This document shows, piece after piece, positions 20,750-27,747 of a stretch of 27,747 nt of DNA. The stretch lies in the NCBI GenBank assembly GCA_036897095.1, contig JAYMSP010001916.1:1-27747 (forward strand), read 5' to 3'. Source of the stretch: Plantago elongata. Its lineage: Eukaryota > Streptophyta > Magnoliopsida > Lamiales > Plantaginaceae. The translations under genes and the position numbers were made by a program. Under the pieces are notes generated by a model. The model saw only the letters and a list, made by a program, of their open reading frames with translations. It did not search any database and was not told the origin of the DNA. The first letter of the stretch is position 1. Each line of letters begins with the position of its first letter.

Positions 20750-21579
20750 TTGAACATGAAGTTTCTGAGATAAGCTGCTACAAATTTAGTGGTAGACGAC
20801 CCATTGGCATTCTTGGCCGAATGTGGGATCTATTCATAACCAAGACAGTTAAGCCTTAGGATGGATGGGTGTGCAATTATACTTGTTTTATTTTATAACC
20901 TGTATAGTTGGATAAAATGAATGCTGATTTTGATCTTTATCATCTGGAAACTGTGTGCATTCTTAGAACAGAACTTAGATACAATCCATTAACCCAAATC
21001 TTCATTGTCCGTAACTTGATAAAAACGATCCTATATACTCCAATAGTACTACATTCATTCCAGTTCTATCATTCTGAACGAATCAATGTTAAACAAAATT
21101 CCAATATTTACTACATTGATTCCAATTTTATACGCATAAATGTTTGCGGATTGATTACAAAACCCGAGTAGATGATCGGGAGTAGGGACATTGTTATGTA
21201 TCTATAGCTTTTTATGATCGGAAAGACATACCCATCCAAGTTAATGAAGCCTCTAGAGTTACTTGAGGTCAAGGCTTTTACGTATCAAATAGGCACTCAA
21301 AAGGTAGCATGTTAATGGCATCGTGATAGGAAAAAAAAAACAGAAGATATGCAGTAAGGTCAATGACTCAATATGAATCTATGAGCGAGATTACATTCCT
21401 CAAATCTAAATCTTGGCCATCAAGCAAAAATGTCTAATTACAACCGTGTGCACGTGCTCCTGCTTCTTCACATCGAACCACATCAACTTCCCGCCTGCCT
21501 CGAGCAGAACTAAATCTTCGTAAATAAACAAGGAAATTCAACCTTTCTCTCGTAGCTTCTCCAATTGAATTAAAGTAAA
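20750..21579. other. Remorin 3' UTR and gene-free spacer
   Basis: The first ~150 bases are probably the remorin 3' UTR. A stretch at about 20980-21160 rich in CATTCATTCCA and TTGATTCCAATTTTATAC words has the look of a decayed MITE, but its ends are not clear. No gene is seen. Confidence 0.4.
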
Positions 21580-21720
21580 TCATATTACACTAATATTAAC
21601 CTCAACCGGAACAAAGACAATTCATTATCATAAATAAAAAATTACTTATATTCATATATCTGATCAATTATTTGTAAGCAGGTGCTACAATAACACGCGT
21701 AGCGTGTTCACACATTCTAG
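21580..21720 (+). mobile_element. Helitron 3' terminus, possibly a ~140-bp mini-Helitron
   Basis: A perfect hairpin AACACGC-GTA-GCGTGTT (21692-21708) is followed after 8 bases by CTAG (21717-21720) and then T. This is the classical Helitron 3' end: a GC-rich hairpin 10-12 bases before CTRR, with insertion between A and T. A plausible 5' end is A|TCATATTACACTAATATTAA at 21579-21599, but 5' Helitron ends are poorly conserved and the true start could lie further upstream. Confidence 0.6.
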
Positions 21721-22214
21721 TTGATTAATAACATTAAAATAGTTATGTATTTAGATAAATTACGTAAAAATCATTTTTAGTATACGAAAAAAATAAGAAT
21801 CTTTTCGTCTTTTAAAGTTCACTTGATTTGAATATCAAATAACTACTCGATACACCTTATTTAAAAAGTTACGTATTCACATAATAAACTTTTTATCAGT
21901 CAATAATCTCCCGAAACTGAAAACTGAAAAGTAGTGCTAAACATAGCCTCAGTCCATATTTGAAGGAACGGATTTTATGTATGAATATGGAATGACACAT
22001 CGGTTCGGTACTTCAGTTACATGCTTACATCTCGTTTGATATTTGAGTCTATCTGAAACCAAATTGTACACTACCTGCACAATTCAGTCCACAACCAAAA
22101 TGAGTTCAACCTCAACAAGAATCTTAGTAGAGTCCAGTGTATTCAGGCCGAACACAAGCTTTTTGCGTCCACATGTAGTGTTTCTAGCATAATCGTCACG
22201 ACTTGCCAAACGAT
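21721..22214. other. Spacer and HEMERA 3' UTR
   Basis: The part next to 22215 is expected to be the 3' UTR of the minus-strand gene; no clear polyadenylation signal could be fixed. The rest is AT-rich and gene-free. Confidence 0.4.
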
Positions 22215-25200
22215 TTACTCTTCTGTTTCAAAGTCTAAAAGGAAGTCTGTCAAGTTCTCAGAATCATCTATAGCCTCTTCCAGAGACAAGTCCTTTTTGG
22301 GCTTTGGTTTTGCCTGAGACGGAAAATGAGAAAAATGTTGGTCATACAAGTATTCTCGTATAGGTCGGGGTTCGAGTCACCCTTTATCCTTTTCAAAAAA
22401 AAATTCTCGTATACATTAAATGTGCGTGCATTCATCTTGATTATAGAAAGTTAAGTTACCTTGGACTTGAGCAAGTCTTTGTTGTTTTTCAAGATACTCC
22501 AATTTCGTGTAACTTTCTCTTCCTCTTCAACTTCTTCGACCTCACTGTCTTCCACTTCATCCTGTACTCAAGATAATGTAACCAATTGTAAACAAAGTGA
22601 GTAATCAAATTGAATACAATTTTCCTTTCAAAACTGGCAAAGTCACCAGTTTGTATGTCAAATAGCCGATGCCTACAATAAGTAGATTTTTAGCCAAGTA
22701 GAGTAATTTTAGAGAAGTAAAACAAGTAGAAAGCAATGATCTTACATCATTTTCGCCTATGTCAACAGCCCGTGCCATAGCATCATCTATATCTGTCGTC
22801 TATTGCAGTACAGAAACAATTAAAACAGATACAAAAATATGTCTTGATTCACTATATCAAACACATGAAGATGTTGCTGCCACTTACCTCCCCTTCTACT
22901 GTTTTCTCTTTAGCCAGGATCTTATCCATATCGTCTCGTGATACAAGGTGCCCTTGCTGATAGCACATTTGAAATACATTGTTAGAATATTTAAAAGTAT
23001 TATCGGTTGAAAACTTTGACGACAGAATCTTTTAAAAAAGTGGGGAGGAACGTCCTTCGACAGGAAGAGATCACCAACCACCGAGTCGCTGGAAACACAC
23101 TACTTACCATATGAGGATGAGTAAGTTTAAATAATGTAGTCATTGAGACACTGGTCAACACTTAAATGCTCATATATAAATTTTCTATACCTAACAGATA
23201 ATGGGAGATAAAGTAAAGAGAACATAGCACCAATTCTGAAATCTGACAAACCTCTTTAAGATAATCAAGCATGTTTGGAGTTGGTTCGTGGAAATCTGGA
23301 CCCCTGTAATCTATCACCTCATTTGGATCCTGAATATAGTTTATGGTTGGATAAACAGGATCTCCACCCCATACTGCAAAATCAGGAGATCACGAGGCAA
23401 ATTAAAACAAAAGATACACGGAGACAATTTACAGTTCGATGATTATTCGAGTGTTTGCAAAATCTCATGCTTCTTGTGAAATATATCATGTAAAATAGAA
23501 TAAGAAAATTGTTTTTTCTTTTAAGAAGATGATGAAATCAGCACATATTTCAAATGTCGAAGGTGAAAATAATGAAAGGAGGAATATCACACATGCTGGC
23601 TGTAAAAGTAACAATTAGCTCCTAAAACAAACATGAAAGCAGAATCTTCAAGCTTTTAAGATAACTCCGTTTTGCCCTTTGGTTTCAATATTTTCATATC
23701 AGTTGCAAACAAAGTCAATATGCGAAAAAAATGTGTACATGACATGCTATTTTACAAAATGGGCATGTGGAAAGGAGAAAAAGGTAAGAATTTATACTTT
23801 GCTTTATTTGATCTTCTCGCATTCTCATTGCAAGTGGGTCACGGCGAATACGGTTATCAGTGCCTATCATTATACGATATTCTCGATCAGTTTGATGCAT
23901 AAACATCTCCATGAGTTGGGTACTCTCATCTTCGCCAGTCTCTTCGAAATGCTTTTGTACCGCTTCACGGGAAGTGTCCCTTTTCCAAGCTTCCACCCAC
24001 TCTGAATAGTACGCTATAGGGCCTATTCTTTCCAATCTTTCATCTTCTGCATCAATCCTGCATGACATGTCAACTTCCACATTAACTAAGTCGAAATACT
24101 TCACTTCCCGTCCCAAATTAATGGGACGTCGCTACTGCCAGGCATGTAAAGTTCAAAAAATTATAAATAGTTCAGGCTTCAGGGTATCATTTAGTATTCA
24201 CTCAATTGATTAATACCAAACCAATGCTTATTTGATAGGAGTAAAACAGTCCATTTAACTTAATTTGACTAAGACTTTTAACATGTCAAATGATGTCCCT
24301 GTAGTTTTGGGATGGATGAAGAAGCACAATTTACGGGCTACAGGTTCTGGAAACAGAAGCAAAATCTTGAGTGGAAATTTTGGTAGTACCAGTCATTATA
24401 TAATACAGTACCTTTCTTGTTTATAAAGATGTCTTCTAGCTCTAAAGAGAGCACATTCAGTAAGCGTCGGTTCATCTCCGTAAAGCTTTATTTGCCCAGT
24501 CTCTGCCATGGCTTTGAGAAACACCTGGAAGTACGTTGTCAGAGATGATAAGTAAGCGGATTCAAAACTAAGCGTCATTCAGTATAAGTTGGTTGTGCGC
24601 ACACACACACACACACAAACACAATGAGGTACTTACGGTCTCAACATCAGGTCGCCTCCTTTGCCATCTCGACCATTGTTCTTTCTCGGGCTTCCTCCAG
24701 TTCCACCACAGTTCTTCACTTGTTAGTGGCTTTTCAATAGGTTTCTTAACCCTCGGATCAACAAATGGGTGGGGATTTCCCATCTTCTTGTCCAAGTCAT
24801 AACCAGTCAACTCTTCCTCCTCAGCTTCTGTCTGGTAAACGACATATTCAGACACCAATGAATCCTCAGGAGACTCAACTTCCGCTGAATCACTTACAAC
24901 CATATTCCCAGAAGACTCGGAAGCTGAAGCCACCGACCTATTCTTTTTTCGCCTACTTCCTGGATTTTTCCCAAACGAAGGCTTTCCAGTTGACACACCA
25001 GTCGGTTCAGGAGCATTGGCTGCTCTCACTCGGCTGGACGTGCCTTCTGGCCATAATTCTTCTCCTGGAATACTTGCACGGGCCCCAGAAGCTGGCTCCA
25101 TCTGCCCAGACATGGAGTCCATGTAGCTGTGGTACGGATAACGCTCAACTCTTACTTCTTTGTATTCACTCTCCTTCTCCTTGTAATCTCTCTCCTTGTC

Positions 25201-26498
25201 GGTTTTCTCGCACTTCACACAAGGAAGTGGACGACGCTTTTGGAGTGGACTACTTGTGCCAAGTTTAAATTTAGATATTGATGGAAGACCGGGACCTGAA
25301 AACAATACCTAGAAAGATCACAGGAATGACATTAACAACAACGGCCACAAAACTAACCGCGTCAACAAAAACATCAGCTCAAGTATAGTGATAGTCCACA
25401 ATTCAATCAATCTCATTCTGCATAGTGCACACCAAAATCTATAAAGACATTAGAAGTACTTGATAAGCCCCATGGAACATTTTCCAATAATCATTAACAA
25501 GCCAGAAGAAGTAAATAGCATCTCCTTAGGTGGTTCAACACAACCCAAGTACAGTGATCAAAACAATTACAATGAAACAAGAACTTCTCAACTCAATGAA
25601 TCTTGAAGCCTCGGCGAATTCAGTACCACACACTTCAAGAAGTTCAAGATAACACGCTTCTTGAGTTTAACCTCATGGCGTGTGAGTCTATATCACAGTG
25701 ACATTTAATCATGAAAGAGCAGAATAACACTCAGCAAAAATTCTACCAGATTCAGGCAAGTCCTTATTACATGATTTGAGAAGCTAAGAATCACACTCAG
25801 GAAACAAATGAGCCTTGATTCTTCATATAAGTCTCTTTTTGAAACGAAACTTAGTCTTGCCTCATATTGCACTAAACATCAGCTCAAGTAAAGTCCACAA
25901 ATCTTAATCAATCATCCGGCATACTGAAATTCATAAAAATCAGTAGAAATTCAAATGAACAATACATTTCGTAGACATCTCTCGGGATGCTGCAGCACAA
26001 CCTGAGTATAAATCATCAAAGAAACTATACTAACCATGAACTTCTCGATTGATACTTCTTATTAGCCTCGGACAGTCAAGATAACACAATTCTTGACCAA
26101 ACAAATGAGTCTTGCCTATAGGAATCATATCCAATTCACTATCAAGCTTCTTAATCCCATCTCTAAATAAATGAAGATGCAATCAAATATTTACTCACCC
26201 ATACAAGTGCAACTATTACAAGCTCATAATAAAGGAAGAAAATGGAATTACATACTCACTGGAGTAATAAAACGTAAAACAGGAAGAAACCCAATAAAAA
26301 GAACCAACCTTTAAATTACTGGTCATAAACTTCCTGGGAGTAAACCCTTCTGCAGTAACACTGGTTCTAAATCCTCCATCTGAAACAAGAAAGCTAAGAA
26401 TCTCAAGAAAAAAGTAAAATTCTTGAATTTGAAGAACGCATAAATAAAAATAATCCTCAATTACCTTGATAACACCAAGAAGGTGGAACTGATACCAT
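22215..26498 (-). CDS. PTAC12: pTAC12 / HEMERA (PAP5), plastid and nuclear transcription regulator, 10 exons, 523 aa
   Basis: Exons in transcript order: 26498-26465, 26379-26320, 25295-24637, 24524-24412, 24057-23798, 23373-23252, 22956-22888, 22799-22746, 22561-22460 and 22313-22215 (1572 nt, all GT-AG, in frame). In Arabidopsis this protein is part of the plastid-encoded RNA polymerase complex and also acts in the nucleus in phytochrome signalling, where it promotes PIF turnover. Residues 1 to ~50 are Ser/Thr/Arg-rich, as in a chloroplast transit peptide. Then come YPYHSYMDSMSG (84-95), a basic GSRRKKNR (144-151, NLS-like), an acidic stretch, EELWWNWRKPEKEQWSRWQRR (about 227-247), a helical charged middle, IWGGDPVYP (376-384), and an acidic tail ending SENLTDFLLDFETEE, the known transactivation-domain position. 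The length is close to the Arabidopsis protein. The start choice rests on exons 1-2 being very short; a donor at 26320 rather than the AAAG|GT nearby is needed to keep frame. Confidence 0.92.
22352..22413 (+). mobile_element. 5'-truncated SINE-like insertion with 11-bp target duplication (HEMERA intron 9)
   Basis: ATTCTCGTATA occurs exactly at 22352-22362 and 22403-22413. Between the copies are 40 bases starting GGTCGGGGTTCGAGTCACCC, a perfect polymerase III B box (GGTTCGAGTC), and ending in an A run. This fits retroposition of a 5'-truncated tRNA-derived SINE in the orientation opposite to the host gene. Confidence 0.75.
24600..24617 (-). repeat. (CA)n microsatellite in HEMERA intron 3
   Basis: About nine CA units. 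On the gene's sense strand this is a (GT)n run that fills part of the 112-base intron 3, starting about 20 bases after the donor at 24636. Confidence 0.95.
25370..26130 (-). repeat. Diverged tandem duplication inside HEMERA intron 2
   Basis: Plus-strand blocks recur in the same order: AACATCAGCTCAAGTA (25370 and 25875), TTCAACACAACCCAAGTA versus GCAGCACAACCTGAGTA (~25537 and ~25993), GAACTTCTC, then GCCTCGG, then CAAGATAACAC (~25645 and ~26077). AAACAAATGAG occurs at ~25803 and ~26099. The 1024-base intron therefore seems to have grown by duplication of a few-hundred-base unit, now well diverged and with indels. Confidence 0.65.
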
Positions 26499-26501
26499 AA
26501 T

Positions 26502-26522
26502 TCAGCAAGAAAAGGTGTGCAT
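26502..26522 (-). promoter_or_regulatory. Upstream ORF ending three bases before the HEMERA start codon
   Basis: The leader contains ATG (26522-26520) followed by five sense codons and TGA (26504-26502); it would encode MHTFSC. The main ATG follows in the same frame after three bases. Such close spacing normally disfavours reinitiation, so it could dampen translation or act through leaky scanning. It matters only if transcription starts upstream of 26522. Confidence 0.5.
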
Positions 26523-26700
26523 TAAGCACTATAATTGGTCTTTTGGGAAAAAAAAAGGGATACAAATCCGAGAGGTTTTTGAAGTGAGGTTTAAGGCTTT
26601 CAGCAGAGTGAGAAGAAGAAGAACACAGTAATAGGATAAAGTAACAACTCACTGCGATTTTAAATGCAATTTTTTTTTTACACGAGTTTTAATTTTTATA
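26523..26700 (-). promoter_or_regulatory. HEMERA leader and candidate TATA box
   Basis: On the minus strand TATAAAAATT (26700-26691) is a reasonable TATA box. A CTTCTTCTTCTCACTCT pyrimidine tract follows at about 26622-26606. The leader would be about 170 bases long. Confidence 0.45.
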
Positions 26701-27123
26701 TGATATAATGATTTTGTCCAATTTTAATACATTACTTAATTTCTGGTTAAATTAATTATATGTATTAAAATGTAAAATATTATTTTTATATTTTTAAATT
26801 ATATTAAAAAATTCATACTCATAAAATACGAGAAATTGACATGTGTCTTCCGTTGATGAAGCTTCCAGGGAAGATAACCAAAAAAAAAAAAGAACATATA
26901 AAATTTAAAATAGAAAGAATAAGAAATAAAGATCAAAATTTTTTCAATCTATTAGTAATACATATCTATAAACCTTAAAGAATAGAGAATTAATTTTTGT
27001 TTAATTTAAAAATATTATGAATAAATAATATAATATTTTTCATCATTTATAAAATTTCTTTTAAATTTATAAAGTCAATTAATATTTTATTTAATTTTTT
27101 TTGTCTGAAATTAGTGAAATCGC
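26701..27123. other. HEMERA upstream flank, AT-rich
   Basis: No gene. A CATGTG E-box-like hexamer lies at about 26838 (GACATGTGTC) and a poly(A) run at 26879-26891. Nothing else is recognisable. Confidence 0.35.
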
Positions 27124-27133
27124 GACACGTGTC
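27124..27133. promoter_or_regulatory. Palindromic G-box GACACGTGTC
   Basis: A perfect 10-bp palindrome with a CACGTG core, ~625 bases upstream of the HEMERA start codon. CACGTG is the binding core for bHLH (including PIF) and bZIP factors in plants. Whether it serves this gene or one beyond the window is unknown. Confidence 0.4.
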
Positions 27134-27747
27134 CTCATATTGTATTTTTCTTTTCTTTTTTTATCGCTCAAATACAGTCAATATACGTATTTTTGGGGGA
27201 AATCGAAACACTGATTGCCACATCATCAATTTAACCGGAAATTGAACGAAGTACATAAATTACGAGGGTGTTTGTTGTAGTTTATTGAAATTTGACAAGG
27301 TCGTTCTACCGTAATAAAAATAGAATTGTCTCATTGTAGTGTACCAACAAGAATATTTACTCGATTTTTTAAAATAGATATTAGAATGCGACCTTAGTTT
27401 TATGGTAAATTACACAAAGATTATGGTAAAGTGCAGTTTGTAAATCAGGTCCTTTTATTTTAAAAACTTCTCTAATCTTTTATATTACATTGTTTTCTAT
27501 ATTTCCTAAGACAACCTTGAATTAAATTCAGATTCAACTCAATAACTTTAAGATAACATGTACTATAAAGAAATAGTCCAGAGAAAGAGCGATTTTTTTA
27601 TTAAATATGAAAATTTTATTTTTTGAATATTGTAGACGCTCGGAATCTACAATCGAATTTAGGTTGATGATGGGGGACACCGACGACCTGCAAGACAACA
27701 AGCAACAAACCTAGAGACGTAAGATACCAAGGTGACACCGGTGTGGT
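27134..27747. other. Gene-free right flank with a GC-richer end
   Basis: Mostly AT-rich. The last ~100 bases (from about 27640) are distinctly GC-richer, and on the minus strand include TTGTCTTGCAG, an acceptor-like sequence, before GTCGTCGG. This might be the edge of another gene or a transposon, but the window ends before it can be judged. Confidence 0.35.

Noticed and set aside
23715..24116. 133-residue minus-strand frame as a complete gene
   Set aside because: Only 24057-23798 is exon 5 of HEMERA. The ends of the frame are intron read-through.
25270..25305. TTG or GTG start of HEMERA at exon 3
   Set aside because: The bases upstream of 25295 form a clear acceptor (TTGTTTTCAG), and exons 1-2 supply an ATG and a transit-peptide-like N-terminus in frame.
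26312..26319. AAAG|GTTGGT as donor of HEMERA exon 2
   Set aside because: Its phase does not match exon 3. The donor at 26319, A|GTAATT, keeps the frame.

Overview
This window is nuclear DNA from a flowering plant, almost certainly a eudicot. It is AT-rich and its three protein genes are interrupted by many GT-AG introns. Between the genes lie microsatellites and the decayed ends of small DNA transposons. All exon models below were built by hand, by matching reading frames across splice sites and comparing with plant protein families remembered from general knowledge. No database search was possible, and the species is not identified.

Layout. Positions 1-2800 are transposon-derived. They hold a candidate ~2 kb non-autonomous element with 15-bp terminal inverted repeats, which contains a five-unit tandem array of ~77 bp and a GC-rich island. 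Positions 3018-7071 (+) hold a nine-exon gene for a 325-residue metallo-beta-lactamase-fold hydrolase (PhnP-like). Its first intron carries a decayed second copy of its own exon 2, and it probably has an intron in the 3' UTR. Positions 7.7-17 kb are a long gene-free stretch of MITE-like elements, palindromes, short direct repeats and tRNA-like SINE remnants. Positions 17218-20749 (+) hold a six-exon gene for a 506-residue remorin with a TATA box, a pyrimidine-rich leader and a start-stop upstream AUG. Between 20750 and 22214 lies intergenic DNA with what looks like a Helitron 3' end. Positions 26498-22215 (-) hold a ten-exon gene for a 523-residue pTAC12/HEMERA protein, convergent with the remorin gene. 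The last kilobase is its upstream flank, with a G-box, and then unassigned sequence.

The three genes are unrelated in function: a predicted soluble hydrolase, a plasma-membrane scaffold, and a plastid/nuclear transcription and light-signalling factor. They do not form a pathway or cluster. The hydrolase-remorin neighbourhood resembles, from memory, the Arabidopsis At1g30300-At1g30320 segment. I found no evidence of a new multi-gene system. The points most worth checking are small-scale: duplicated exons and introns, a splice donor fused to a microsatellite that has a complementary tract downstream, upstream AUG elements, and very short retroposed insertions with target-site duplications.
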